NCBI GenBank assembly: GCA_937996625.1
Contig: CALKVA010000009.1
Span: forward strand, 1-57,380
Origin: UBA5951 sp009936885
Lineage (GTDB): Bacteria; Pseudomonadota; Alphaproteobacteria; Puniceispirillales; Puniceispirillaceae
Length of the DNA stretch: 57,380 nt
Reading direction: 5' to 3'
Positions 26,870-36,024 of this stretch are shown piece by piece. A program made the translations under genes and the position numbers. The notes under the pieces are model-generated. The model saw only the letters and a program-made list of their open reading frames with translations. It was not told the DNA's origin and searched no databases. Numbering within the stretch: position 1 is the first letter of the stretch; the number at the start of each line of letters is the position of its first letter.

Positions 26870-28390
26870 TTAGAATGGCAGTTTTAATTGATTTGGACCA
26901 AATAAAGGCTGCTTTTTTTGCTTATTAAATTGCATGTTTCTTAAACCTGATTTTCTACTTCCATGCTTTCTTGCAATCTCTTGTGACTTTGAGTGATGGT
27001 GCGTATTATTCTGGCGCAGTCCATATACACTATCTGCCGCCTTTTTTCGTGCGATTTGCTCTTTTATAATTTGTGCAGGATAGCTCGTATTTATATTTAC
27101 TTGCCACGGTTCATGAATTTCTGAATTGTTGAGTTGAGCAAGCTCAGGCACCCATTTTCTAATGAATATGCCATCAGGGTCATGGTCATAACTTTGTTTA
27201 ACTGGATTATATATACGGATGCTGTTTATCCCGGTAGTGCCAGATTGCATCTGCATTTGACTAAAGTGAATGCCAGGCTCAAAATCCACAAATAAGGAGC
27301 CCAGATATATCGCAGGGCGCCTCCAATGTAGCCAAAGATGATAGCTCGAAAAACTTACTAACATTGCCCGCATTCTAAAATTAAGCCAGCCTGTTTGGAT
27401 TAAAGCTCTCATGCACGCATCAATCATTGGATAGCCCGTATTACCTGTTTTCCAAGCCACAAAATGATCCTCGTTAAAAGTATCAAAGCGCAAGCTATTA
27501 TAGGCTGGATGCAAATTTTCAAATTCTATGCGCGGCTCATCTTCCAGCTTTTGAATAAAATGACAATGCCACCTAAGACGACCAAGGAAGGAATTTAAGG
27601 CGCTTGGCCATTTACTTCTTTCCGATTTTTTCAGAGTTTGAATTTCTATTTTTCGATTTTCAGCTGCCTGAAATACTTCAGCTATAGATAAGGTTCCAAA
27701 AGCAAGATGTGCAGATAATAATGAGCAGCTATCATAAGCAGTGAGCGGTGAGGACATCTTTTTTGTATAGTACTCGCCTCTATTATTTAAAAAGCTACTT
27801 AACAAACTAATGCCTTCTTTCCGCCCGCCTTTCAGTAGTATCTGCGTCTGGTTATTTTCACCTGAACTATTAGGATGAGCATCTATTGCATCAGAAGGCT
27901 CGCCTATCGACTCAATCTTTTTAGGCGCTAAAAACTTTGGGGCTGCCATTTGTGTTTGCCATTTTTTTGCCCAGCCATTCCTGTCCTTCAACCCTCGTAT
28001 TACGCCATTCTGATTTACTTCAAACCATTTAATATCTTGAGATTTAAGCCATCTTGCTACTTTTATATCACGCTGGTAAGTCCACCCATTCCAAGTTTCT
28101 TGATGAGAATAAACGTGGCTAATTCCATATCTCACATGCAATTCGCGCAGAATATCTATCGCATCACCATTTTTAATAATCAGTTTGCAACCAAGTTCGT
28201 GAAGTGCGCTGTTTAATTCCTCTAAAGAAACCTTTAAAAAGTCATGTTGCCGGCAACTCATCTCCTCATGCCGCCAAAGAGTAGGCTCATAGATATAGAG
28301 CGGCAATACGCGACCGGTCTTTGCTGCTCTTACAAGTGCCTCATTATCATGAACACGCAAATCTCGTTTAAACCAAACGACATTTATCAT
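26870..28390 (-). CDS. Deoxyribodipyrimidine photolyase/cryptochrome family, full length
   Basis: The 506-residue flavoprotein has the N-terminal alpha/beta domain (INVVWFKRDLRVHDNEALVR) and the C-terminal FAD domain with LRWHCHFIQKLEDEP and RAMLVSFSSYHLWLHWR. In the FAD-contact block SGTTGINSIRIYNPVKQS the asparagine next to FAD N5 in class I photolyases is kept, supporting DNA repair. The SQMQMQSGTTG variant of the usual WQW(A/V)xGTG block suggests a distinct subgroup, so lesion type (CPD or 6-4) cannot be stated. A basic tail rich in K, R and Q ends the protein. It is divergent from the split photolyase genes. Confidence 0.9.
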   Translation of the reverse strand: MINVVWFKRDLRVHDNEALVRAAKTGRVLPLYIYEPTLWRHEEMSCRQHDFLKVSLEELNSALHELGCKLIIKNGDAIDILRELHVRYGISHVYSHQETWNGWTYQRDIKVARWLKSQDIKWFEVNQNGVIRGLKDRNGWAKKWQTQMAAPKFLAPKKIESIGEPSDAIDAHPNSSGENNQTQILLKGGRKEGISLLSSFLNNRGEYYTKKMSSPLTAYDSCSLLSAHLAFGTLSIAEVFQAAENRKIEIQTLKKSERSKWPSALNSFLGRLRWHCHFIQKLEDEPRIEFENLHPAYNSLRFDTFNEDHFVAWKTGNTGYPMIDACMRALIQTGWLNFRMRAMLVSFSSYHLWLHWRRPAIYLGSLFVDFEPGIHFSQMQMQSGTTGINSIRIYNPVKQSYDHDPDGIFIRKWVPELAQLNNSEIHEPWQVNINTSYPAQIIKEQIARKKAADSVYGLRQNNTHHHSKSQEIARKHGSRKSGLRNMQFNKQKKQPLFGPNQLKLPF

Positions 28391-28551
28391 CTGCTGTACC
28401 CTACTTAAAATGATTTCTCTTTGCGCTTTTCAATATAGTTCGCTGATACAAAATCTGTATTCATTTCGGGTTATTTCTGAATATAAAATTTCACTGTCCC
28501 ACTGGTTAAGATTCTAAAACACGCTAATTAAAGGTCGACAGGAAGTGAATT

Positions 28552-29340
28552 ATGAAACAACTAGATAAAAATTTCAAAGACAGAACATCTCTTATTGAAT
28601 ATGTAAAAACATTATCTGATTGGGCAGACGGTGATGCATCACACATAGCTGGCGGCACGCAACAAGCCTATGAAAAATTAAACCAAATTGACCCCATCGA
28701 ATATGGAAGAACTCGTAATTTTGGAAATGGCAGGGTTACAAACCTATCTGCCTATATCCATCATGGAATTATTAGCTTAAATGAAGTTCGAAACCATGCC
28801 CTTAAGTCAAATTCAGAAACAAAGCAGATAGAAAAATTTGTTCAGGAATTAGGATGGCGTGATTTCTGGCAGCGAATGGCGCTTCGCTATCCTGAATGGG
28901 TATGGAGCGATGTAGAAGAATATAAAACTGGGTTTAATAGCTCAGATTACTCTGAGGAGTTACCAGAAGACATTTTAAACGCAAAAACAGATCTGTCTTG
29001 TATAAATTCATTCATTGAGCAGTTACTAAATACAGGCTACTTGCATAATCATGCACGAATGTATGTCGCAAGTTATATTGTTCACTTCAGGCGCATAAAA
29101 TGGCAAATAGGCGCAAATTGGTTCCTAAAACATCTCCTCGATGGGGATGAAGCCAGCAATAACTTTTCCTGGCAATGGGTAGCTAGCACCTTCAGCAATA
29201 AGCCCTATATTTTTAATTTGGAAAATGTTGATACGTATTTTTTAGGTCAAGTGGATACGTCAGCTGAAAATAATCAACTCCTAAATTTTAGTTATGACGT
29301 GCTTACACAAAGACTATTTCCATATAGGACAGAGTTCTAA
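28552..29340 (+). CDS. Stand-alone FAD-binding domain of a photolyase/cryptochrome
   Basis: The 262-residue protein corresponds only to the C-terminal helical FAD domain of photolyases: GRTRNFGNGRVTNLSAYIHHG, FVQELGWRDFWQRMALRYP, LHNHARMYVASYIVHFRRIKW and the FAD block NNFSWQWVASTFSNKPYIFN. The N-terminal antenna domain is missing here but is encoded by the next gene, two bases downstream, so the two products probably reassemble as a heterodimer. The order is the reverse of that in a normal photolyase. Its own upstream region is shared with the full-length photolyase, so light or stress could control both. Confidence 0.88.
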   Translation: MKQLDKNFKDRTSLIEYVKTLSDWADGDASHIAGGTQQAYEKLNQIDPIEYGRTRNFGNGRVTNLSAYIHHGIISLNEVRNHALKSNSETKQIEKFVQELGWRDFWQRMALRYPEWVWSDVEEYKTGFNSSDYSEELPEDILNAKTDLSCINSFIEQLLNTGYLHNHARMYVASYIVHFRRIKWQIGANWFLKHLLDGDEASNNFSWQWVASTFSNKPYIFNLENVDTYFLGQVDTSAENNQLLNFSYDVLTQRLFPYRTEF

Positions 29341-29342
29341 CG

Positions 29343-29756
29343 ATGCAATTACTTTATATTCATGATAAAGCACTTGGCAGTAATCACCCTATTTTTACTA
29401 GAATTAACGCTGAGACGAAAGCTGTCTTTATATGGGATGATGCTTACTTCAAACAGAGAGGCTATTCTTTGAAACGTCTTGTTTTTATATATGAGACGTT
29501 ATGTTCCATGCCAGTTGATATTATTTATGGAACAACAAGCGATGTGATAAAGACGATAGCACCCAAAAAAATTATCACTTCGTTTACAGCTGACCTTCCC
29601 ATTCAGAATATATTTAAAGATATCTCCAAACAGTTTGAGCTTGAGTTTGTGTATCAACCAAGCTTTTGCCAGATTGATGACAGCTTTGAGTTTAAGCGTT
29701 TTTTTAAATATTGGAATAAGGCAAAAAAGACTGCCCTTAGAAGAGATGGCATCTGA
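29343..29756 (+). CDS. Stand-alone N-terminal (antenna) domain of a photolyase
   Basis: The 137-residue protein matches the Rossmann-like alpha/beta domain of photolyases: MQLLYIHDKALGSNHPIF, VFIWDDAYFKQRGYSLKRLVFIYE, then a C-terminal FKRFFKYWNKAKKTALR that normally leads into the FAD domain. Lengthwise it is short (about 160-200 is usual). It is coupled to the preceding FAD-domain gene. It may bind an antenna pigment or only stabilise the partner. Known split photolyase-like pairs exist in some bacteria; the function of such pairs is poorly defined. Confidence 0.72.
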   Translation: MQLLYIHDKALGSNHPIFTRINAETKAVFIWDDAYFKQRGYSLKRLVFIYETLCSMPVDIIYGTTSDVIKTIAPKKIITSFTADLPIQNIFKDISKQFELEFVYQPSFCQIDDSFEFKRFFKYWNKAKKTALRRDGI

Positions 29757-29894
29757 GATAAGCCGGCTTTCCTATGCCGATAGCAAATCGTTTTTTTATC
29801 TATCATTATCCAGATAAACACTGTTCATGCGAACGAATTAGCTCTTATAACCAATAATATAGCGTGCATATTTACATAAAACTTTTCACTAATC

Positions 29895-29908
29895 TTTACA
29901 CGCGTAAA
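29895..29908. promoter_or_regulatory. LacI-type operator upstream of the polyol regulator gene
   Basis: TTTACACGCGTAAA has TTTAC/GTAAA arms around a CpG core and differs in one position from the perfect palindrome at 31048. Its position 71 bases before the regulator start suggests autoregulation. Confidence 0.65.
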
Positions 29909-29978
29909 ATTTAATGCTTTATAATAAGGAGCTTTTTCAACCGATGAAATTTTTTTCGTGAACTGGGAATAAACGGAA

Positions 29979-31010
29979 ATGGATGTGGATGATATAAAAA
30001 ATATGGATGAATTTGCTAGTGTTGTTGGTATTTCTCGTCCTACAATTTCCAAATATTTTAATGATGCAGATAGCGTAAGACCAACTACAAGACTTAAGAT
30101 TGAGGAAGCGCTAAAGAAGTATAAATATCGACCTAATATTTATGCAATTAATCAAAACCGTAAGCTGACAAAAAATATAGGTATTATTGTTCCCTATTTA
30201 GCAGATCCCTTTTTTGCAGAAATAGCTCGTTTCCTTGAGCGCCGTGTTTTGGATTTTGGATTCATGCCATCTCTGTTTTCTGCCCATGGCGATACAGAAA
30301 TTGAAAAAACAATTTTGGATACCCTGCGCTCATTAAGACCCGCAGGCGTTTTGCTTGCCCCACTTGGAAGAGCGTCTGACAAAAGGCATATCGAAGAATT
30401 CTGCAGAGATGTTCCAACTATCCTGTTCGATAGTAATATTGAAGGCATAGGAGAAGCCTTTATTGGCTCAGATAATTTTAGCTTTGTGTCACAAACAGTT
30501 GAATATTTAAACCGAACAGGAAGCACTCCAACATTCTTTGAAATGAGTGATCCTGCTAACCCAAATGCAAAAAAACGGCGAAATGCCTATCTAGCCATGA
30601 TGAAACAGCTCGAGCTTGAACCACATATGGTTCAGATAGAGGGAAGTGGATGGGAGTTTGAAGAAATTGGTCGTGCAGGTGCCTTAAAAATCCTAAAGCA
30701 AGACGCATTGCCAACCGATACAATATTATGCAGTAATGATCGTTTAGCCATCGGGCTTTTATCAGCATGCTATGAGCTTGGAATTCGTGTCGGCAGAGAA
30801 AAGGATAGTGAGCTAAGGGTAGCATCACATGACGACCACCCTTATTCAAAGTTTACGTGCCCCTCTCTTACCACCGCGGCACATGATTACGAATCAGTGG
30901 CAAGCCAAAGCGTAGACACTCTTTTTAAACTAATAGAAGCAGGTGGACGTTTTAATAACAGAGAAGAAAAACTATTCGCCGCGCGGCTTATTATGCGGGA
31001 TTCTGCCTAA
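29979..31010 (+). CDS. LacI-family transcriptional regulator of the polyol operon
   Basis: The 343-residue protein has an N-terminal LacI helix-turn-helix with hinge (residues 9-60: FASVVGISRPTISKYFND, then VRPTTRLKIEEALKKYKYRPN). A periplasmic-binding-like sensor domain follows (IGIIVPYLADPFFAEIARFLE, ATILCSNDRLAIG-type block). It precedes the sorbitol/mannitol genes on the same strand, and matching palindromes lie before itself and before the first transport gene. It probably represses both and is released by a polyol or derived sugar. In Rhodobacter the homologous system has a different regulator type, so the LacI link is worth noting. Confidence 0.9.
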   Translation: MDVDDIKNMDEFASVVGISRPTISKYFNDADSVRPTTRLKIEEALKKYKYRPNIYAINQNRKLTKNIGIIVPYLADPFFAEIARFLERRVLDFGFMPSLFSAHGDTEIEKTILDTLRSLRPAGVLLAPLGRASDKRHIEEFCRDVPTILFDSNIEGIGEAFIGSDNFSFVSQTVEYLNRTGSTPTFFEMSDPANPNAKKRRNAYLAMMKQLELEPHMVQIEGSGWEFEEIGRAGALKILKQDALPTDTILCSNDRLAIGLLSACYELGIRVGREKDSELRVASHDDHPYSKFTCPSLTTAAHDYESVASQSVDTLFKLIEAGGRFNNREEKLFAARLIMRDSA

Positions 31011-31047
31011 TCAAAAAAATATATTCAACTTAATAAAATAAAATATT

Positions 31048-31061
31048 TTTACGCGCGTAAA
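31048..31061. promoter_or_regulatory. Perfect LacI-type operator TTTACGCGCGTAAA
   Basis: The 14-base sequence equals its reverse complement and has the central CG expected for LacI-family sites. It lies 77 bases before the start of the polyol binding-protein gene. Confidence 0.75.
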
Positions 31062-31068
31062 TTTTTTA

Positions 31069-31082
31069 TTGACGCGAGTAAA
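31069..31082. promoter_or_regulatory. Second, imperfect LacI-type operator TTGACGCGAGTAAA
   Basis: It differs from the perfect site in two positions and starts exactly 21 bases after it, two helical turns, so two dimers could sit side by side. Confidence 0.6.
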
Positions 31083-31124
31083 GTTTTCTGTTCCCCTTTA
31101 AATGCAATTTTAAGGAGGAATGAA

Positions 31125-32429
31125 ATGCAACTAAAAAAACTTGTTGTTGCGGCTGCGTCCGTAACATTATTATCTTCAAGTTTGGCAAGTGCCGATACTT
31201 TGACGATAGCTACTGTTAATAATGGTGATATGATCCGTATGCAGGGTCTAACCGACGATTTTACTGCAAAAACGGGACACACCGTAGAATGGGTTACTCT
31301 TGAAGAGAACGTACTTCGCCAGCGCGTAACAACCGATATCACAACCAAAGGCGGTGCCTTTGATATTATGACTATCGGCATGTATGAAACACCAATCTGG
31401 GGCAAAAATGGCTGGTTAGTACCGCTTGATGACTTAAGTGCAGGCTATGATGCTGATGACATCCTACCAGCAATGGCAGGCGGTTTGAGCTATGATGGAA
31501 CCTTATTTGCGGCACCATTTTACGGCGAAAGCTCAATGATTATGTATAGAACAGACCTAATGGAAAAAGCTGGTCTTTCTATGCCAGAAGCGCCTTCTTG
31601 GTCATTCATTGCCAAAGCAGCACGTGAAATGACAGACCGTGATAATGATATCAACGGCATTTGTCTTCGCGGAAAAGCTGGCTGGGGTGAAGGCGGTGCA
31701 TTCATTACTGCTATGTCAAATTCATTTGGCGCACGTTGGTTTGATAAAAACTGGAATGCACAGTTCGACACACGCGAATGGTCAGATACATTGAATTTCT
31801 TCTATAATATGATGTCAGATGCAGGCCCAGCTGGTTTTGCAACTAACGGATTCAATGAGAATCTTTCTTTATTCCAACAAGGTAAATGTGGAATGTGGAT
31901 TGATGCAACAGTTGCTGCTTCTTTCGTAACAAATCCTAAGGACTCAACTGTAGCAGACAGCGTTGGCTTTGCTCTTGCACCAGATAACGGAATGGGCGTT
32001 CGCTCAAACTGGCTTTGGGCGTGGGCTCTTGCAATTCCAGCAGGAACTCAAAAAGAAGAAGCTGCAAAGCAGTTTATCGAATGGGCAACATCAAATGGAT
32101 ACATTGAGCTTGTAGCTGCAAACGAAGGTTGGGCAAATGTACCTCCTGGCGCAAGAACATCTCTGTATGAAAATGCAAACTACAAGGATATTCCTTTCGC
32201 CAAGATGACTTTGGAATCAATCTTAACTGCTGATCCAAACAACTCCACTGTAGATGAAAGTCCATATGTTGGTATTCAGTTTGCTGCAATCCCAGAGTTT
32301 GCTGGCATTGCAACTGACGTAAGTCAGGAATTCTCTGCAGCATATGCAGGTCAACAGTCAATTGCAGAAGCACTTGCCAAGGCTCAAGCACTAACAAATG
32401 ATGCAATGGAAGCTGCTGGCTACCGCTAA
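31125..32429 (+). CDS. smoE: Sorbitol/mannitol ABC transporter, periplasmic binding protein
   Basis: The 434-residue protein begins with a signal peptide (to about residue 23, ..SSSLASA) and then LTIATVNNGDMIRMQGL, characteristic of SmoE-like polyol binding proteins. AAGGAGGA is an excellent ribosome site. Two permeases, an ATPase and two dehydrogenases follow. A strong hairpin after the stop separates it from the permeases, which would favour high levels of the binding protein. Confidence 0.9.
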   Translation: MQLKKLVVAAASVTLLSSSLASADTLTIATVNNGDMIRMQGLTDDFTAKTGHTVEWVTLEENVLRQRVTTDITTKGGAFDIMTIGMYETPIWGKNGWLVPLDDLSAGYDADDILPAMAGGLSYDGTLFAAPFYGESSMIMYRTDLMEKAGLSMPEAPSWSFIAKAAREMTDRDNDINGICLRGKAGWGEGGAFITAMSNSFGARWFDKNWNAQFDTREWSDTLNFFYNMMSDAGPAGFATNGFNENLSLFQQGKCGMWIDATVAASFVTNPKDSTVADSVGFALAPDNGMGVRSNWLWAWALAIPAGTQKEEAAKQFIEWATSNGYIELVAANEGWANVPPGARTSLYENANYKDIPFAKMTLESILTADPNNSTVDESPYVGIQFAAIPEFAGIATDVSQEFSAAYAGQQSIAEALAKAQALTNDAMEAAGYR

Positions 32430-32442
32430 GCAAAACTTAATG

Positions 32443-32477
32443 CCAAGGGGGGATATTCTCCCTGTTACCCCCCTTGG
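32443..32477 (+). terminator. Intra-operon hairpin after the polyol binding protein
   Basis: CCAAGGGGGG (32443-32452) pairs perfectly over ten bases with CCCCCCTTGG (32468-32477). There is only a weak T-run after it, so partial termination or 3'-end protection of the smoE message is more likely than full termination. Confidence 0.75.
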
Positions 32478-32533
32478 ATTATCTTTTCATATGAAAGCAG
32501 TTCATTTATTCTTGCTCTATAGGAACCTGTAAC

Positions 32534-33400
32534 GTGTCTACCAAGCACTCAAGATCTCTCGCTCGAATAATGATCGCTCCAGCAGTTTTTGCCTTACTTG
32601 TCTGGATGCTGATTCCGCTTTCTATGACTGTCTATTTTTCTTTTAAAAAATACTTGCCACTTCGCGGTGGTGACCTTGGGTGGGTAGGGTTTGAAAACTA
32701 TTCACGCTTCTTGTCCTCCAGCTCATTTTGGCCAGCGGTTGGCACCACGATATTTATCGTCGGCAGTGTATTGGTTATTACAGTCATATTAGGTATTTTA
32801 ATCGCATTACTCTTAGATCAGCCCATCTGGGGACAGGGTATTGTGCGCATTATGATCATAGCACCATTTTTCATCATGCCCACCGTATCTGGATTAATTT
32901 GGAAAAACATGTTTATGGATCCAACAAATGGTTTCCTTGCGCATCTATGGCGGGCGGTTGGCGCTGAGCCCATACAATGGTTAAGCCATGCATCCGTTGC
33001 CTCTCTTGTTACGATAATAAGCTGGCAATGGTTACCATTTGCTACCTTGATTCTGCTTACCGCAATTCAGTCGCTTGACTCAGAACAAATCGAAGCAGCT
33101 GAAATGGATGGTGCGAAGCCGATTGGACGTTTTTTCTTTATCATCCTGCCACATCTAGCACGCGCAATCACGGTTGTAATTCTAATTCAAACCATATTCC
33201 TGCTATCCATTTTTGCAGAAATTTTTGTTACGACGGCTGGCGCTTTTGGAACAAAAACACTTACCTATCTTATATTTCAGCGAGTGCTAGAAAGCCAAAA
33301 TGTAGGGCTTGGTTCGGCTGGCGGAGTATATGCAATTATTTTGGCTAATATTGTCGCGATTTTCTTAATGAGAATTGTCGGCAAAAATTTGGATAATTAG
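32534..33400 (+). CDS. smoF: Sorbitol/mannitol ABC transporter permease 1
   Basis: The 288-residue protein has six membrane helices and the ABC-permease EAA loop (EAAEMDGAKPIGRFFFIILP) that docks on the ATPase. It starts at GTG 32534 with AGGA ten bases upstream. Family: MalF-type sugar permease; with the next gene it forms the heterodimeric channel. Confidence 0.92.
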   Translation: MSTKHSRSLARIMIAPAVFALLVWMLIPLSMTVYFSFKKYLPLRGGDLGWVGFENYSRFLSSSSFWPAVGTTIFIVGSVLVITVILGILIALLLDQPIWGQGIVRIMIIAPFFIMPTVSGLIWKNMFMDPTNGFLAHLWRAVGAEPIQWLSHASVASLVTIISWQWLPFATLILLTAIQSLDSEQIEAAEMDGAKPIGRFFFIILPHLARAITVVILIQTIFLLSIFAEIFVTTAGAFGTKTLTYLIFQRVLESQNVGLGSAGGVYAIILANIVAIFLMRIVGKNLDN

Positions 33401-33410
33401 GGTTTAACTC

Positions 33411-34241
33411 ATGGCAAGAACGGTTACACCACAGAAAAAAATTTTAAATACTGCCCTTTCTTGGACATTAGCTATTATTATTTTCTTCCCAATTTTCTGG
33501 ATTCTTGTTCTCTCATTCAAAACCGAGGGGGATGCAATTCGAACCCCGATAGAGGTATTAACAAGTACTTGGACGTTAGAAAGTTATTCAATTGTTCAAG
33601 AAAGATCAGATTACTTAAAACATTTCACAAACTCGATAATAATTGCTCTTGGCTCAACGGTACTTGGTATTATAATTGGCGTGCCTGCTGCATGGTCAAT
33701 GGCGTTTGTCCCATCAAAACGTACCAGAGGTATTTTGATGTGGATGCTTTCAACTAAGATGCTTCCTGCGGTAGGCGTTCTCTACCCTATTTATCTGATA
33801 TTTATTGAACTTGGCATTTTAGATAGTAGGACAGGACTGGTGGTTATATTAATGCTCATGAACCTGCCAATTATTATCTGGATGCTTTATACGTATTTCA
33901 GAGAAATACCAGCTGAAATTCTGGAAGCGGCAAGAATGGATGGCGCAAGTCTAACCTCAGAAATTCTATATGTACTTACTCCCATGGCGGTACCGGGGAT
34001 TGCCTCAACGCTACTTCTTAATATTATTCTTGCTTGGAATGAGGCGTTCTGGACACTTAATTTAACTGCCGCAAAAGCAGCACCGCTCACAGCGTTTATT
34101 GCAAGCTATTCGAGCCCAGAGGGATTATTCTTCGCCAAATTAAGCGCCGCATCGGTAATGGCTATTACCCCTATTTTAATAATGGGATGGTTTAGTCAAA
34201 AACAGCTCGTCAGAGGTCTTACCTTTGGCGCCGTTAAATAG
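33411..34241 (+). CDS. smoG: Sorbitol/mannitol ABC transporter permease 2
   Basis: The 276-residue protein is the MalG-type partner, with six membrane helices and the EAA loop EAARMDGASLTSEILYVLTP. It begins ten bases after smoF and ends nine bases before the ATPase gene, within one operon. Confidence 0.92.
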   Translation: MARTVTPQKKILNTALSWTLAIIIFFPIFWILVLSFKTEGDAIRTPIEVLTSTWTLESYSIVQERSDYLKHFTNSIIIALGSTVLGIIIGVPAAWSMAFVPSKRTRGILMWMLSTKMLPAVGVLYPIYLIFIELGILDSRTGLVVILMLMNLPIIIWMLYTYFREIPAEILEAARMDGASLTSEILYVLTPMAVPGIASTLLLNIILAWNEAFWTLNLTAAKAAPLTAFIASYSSPEGLFFAKLSAASVMAITPILIMGWFSQKQLVRGLTFGAVK

Positions 34242-34250
34242 GTAAATCAA

Positions 34251-35264
34251 ATGAGACAAATTGAATTAAAACAAGTATCAAAGCATTTCGGGGATATTGA
34301 AGTCATTAAACCCATAGATTTGCAGATAAACGATGGTGAATTTGTTGTTTTCGTTGGACCGTCCGGGTGCGGAAAATCCACCTTGCTTAGACTTATAGCA
34401 GGATTAGAAGATGTAACGTCGGGACAAATTTTTATTAACGGGAAAGATACAACCCAACTCGCCCCATCTGATCGCGAGCTTGCAATGGTTTTTCAATCCT
34501 ATGCTCTCTACCCTCATATGACAGTCCGGAAAAATATTGATTTTCCGCTTAGAATGGCAGGTCTTGAAAAGAATGAGCGGGCTCGGCGTGTTCAGGAAGC
34601 TGCAAAAGCACTAAATCTCACAGATTATCTAGAAAGACGTCCAGGACAACTCTCAGGTGGGCAAAGACAACGTGTTGCTATTGGCAGAGCCATCGTAAGA
34701 GAGCCAACAGCGTTTTTGTTTGATGAGCCATTATCAAATTTGGATGCCGCTTTGCGTGTGGGAATGAGATTAGAAATAAGTGAACTTCACCAGCGACTAG
34801 GCTCGACGATGATATATGTGACACATGATCAGGTAGAGGCAATGACGTTGGCTGACAAAATAGTTGTTCTTCAAGCTGGCGTGATTGAGCAAGTTGGCTC
34901 GCCTCTTGATTTATACCACAACCCAAAAAATACATTTGTTGCTGGCTTTATTGGTTCTCCAAAAATGAACCTTTTATCTGGAAGCGAAGCAGAGAAATTG
35001 GGTGCACACACTATTGGCATTCGCCCTGAACATTTCACTATCGAAAAAGACTCTGGTTTATGGGAAGGCAAGGTCGGCGTAACAGAGAGACTTGGCTCAG
35101 ACACTTTTGTGCATTTACATTGCCCACAATTAGAGCAAGCCATTACCGTGCGCGCAGATAGCACCCTATCAGTTGAATATGGCGAGAAATTATATATCAC
35201 GCCAGATACAGACCAGTTACATAAGTTTGATGCAAACGGGTTGAGGTCTCATGGGCAGACTTGA
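34251..35264 (+). CDS. smoK: Sorbitol/mannitol ABC transporter ATPase
   Basis: The 337-residue protein is a MalK-type ATPase: Walker A GPSGCGKST at residues 36-44, signature LSGGQ at 134-138, Walker B FLFDEP at 155-160, and a C-terminal TOBE regulatory domain from about residue 240. Its end overlaps the start of the SDR gene by 14 bases. It powers uptake of the polyol through SmoFG. Confidence 0.94.
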   Translation: MRQIELKQVSKHFGDIEVIKPIDLQINDGEFVVFVGPSGCGKSTLLRLIAGLEDVTSGQIFINGKDTTQLAPSDRELAMVFQSYALYPHMTVRKNIDFPLRMAGLEKNERARRVQEAAKALNLTDYLERRPGQLSGGQRQRVAIGRAIVREPTAFLFDEPLSNLDAALRVGMRLEISELHQRLGSTMIYVTHDQVEAMTLADKIVVLQAGVIEQVGSPLDLYHNPKNTFVAGFIGSPKMNLLSGSEAEKLGAHTIGIRPEHFTIEKDSGLWEGKVGVTERLGSDTFVHLHCPQLEQAITVRADSTLSVEYGEKLYITPDTDQLHKFDANGLRSHGQT

Positions 35265-36024
35265 GGGTAAAGCTGCGCTTATTACGGGGGCTGCCAGAGG
35301 AATTGGCAGTCATTTCGCACGTGCCTTTATAGAAGAAGGTGCAAAAGTTGCCATTGGTGATATTAATATTAATGATGCAAATTTATTGGCTGATAGATTA
35401 GGCGAAAATGCGATTGCCATAGAAATGGACGTTGCCAATCAGGCAAGTATACATAATGCCATCGAGCAAGTGACACATCAATTTAAATATATTGATATTC
35501 TAATAAATAATGCCGCCATATTTAGCGCCGCCCCTATAACTGAAATAACCCGCGATGATTATAAGCAGGTATTTGATATCAACGTATCTGGAACACTATT
35601 TACAATGCAGGCAGTTGCAGCTCATATGATTGAAAATAAGCGGCCTGGTAAAATAATCAATATGGCAAGTCAGGCAGGCAGAAGAGGAGAGCCCTTAGTT
35701 GCCACATATTGCGCAAGCAAAGCAGCTGTAATTTCTCTTACCCAGTCGGCTGGGCTAAATCTGATAAAGCATAAAATAAACGTAAATGCACTATCCCCTG
35801 GGGTAGTGGATGGTGAGCATTGGGATAAGGTAGATGAACTATTTGCTAAATATGAAAACAAAGAAATTGGTCAGAAAAAAACCGAAGTTGGCCAGATGGT
35901 ACCCTTTGGCAGAATGGGGAAGCCAGAAGATCTTATAGGAATGGCTATTTTTCTTGCTACCAGTGAAGCCGATTATATTGTAGCACAAACCTATAATGTT
36001 GATGGTGGACAATGGATGAGTTAA
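35251..36024 (+). CDS. smoS: Sorbitol (polyol) dehydrogenase, SDR family
   Basis: The 257-residue enzyme is a classical SDR with the NAD motif TGAARGIGSHFARAF and catalytic YCASK, and the ending VDGGQWMS that is typical of SmoS/galactitol dehydrogenases. It would oxidise sorbitol to fructose (or galactitol to tagatose) with NAD. Overlaps with both neighbours (14 and 13 bases) show tight coupling. Confidence 0.9.
   Translation: MGRLEGKAALITGAARGIGSHFARAFIEEGAKVAIGDININDANLLADRLGENAIAIEMDVANQASIHNAIEQVTHQFKYIDILINNAAIFSAAPITEITRDDYKQVFDINVSGTLFTMQAVAAHMIENKRPGKIINMASQAGRRGEPLVATYCASKAAVISLTQSAGLNLIKHKINVNALSPGVVDGEHWDKVDELFAKYENKEIGQKKTEVGQMVPFGRMGKPEDLIGMAIFLATSEADYIVAQTYNVDGGQWMS

Noticed and set aside
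30194..30849. Two minus-strand frames of about 100 residues
   Set aside because: Both are shadows of the LacI gene with no independent start signals.
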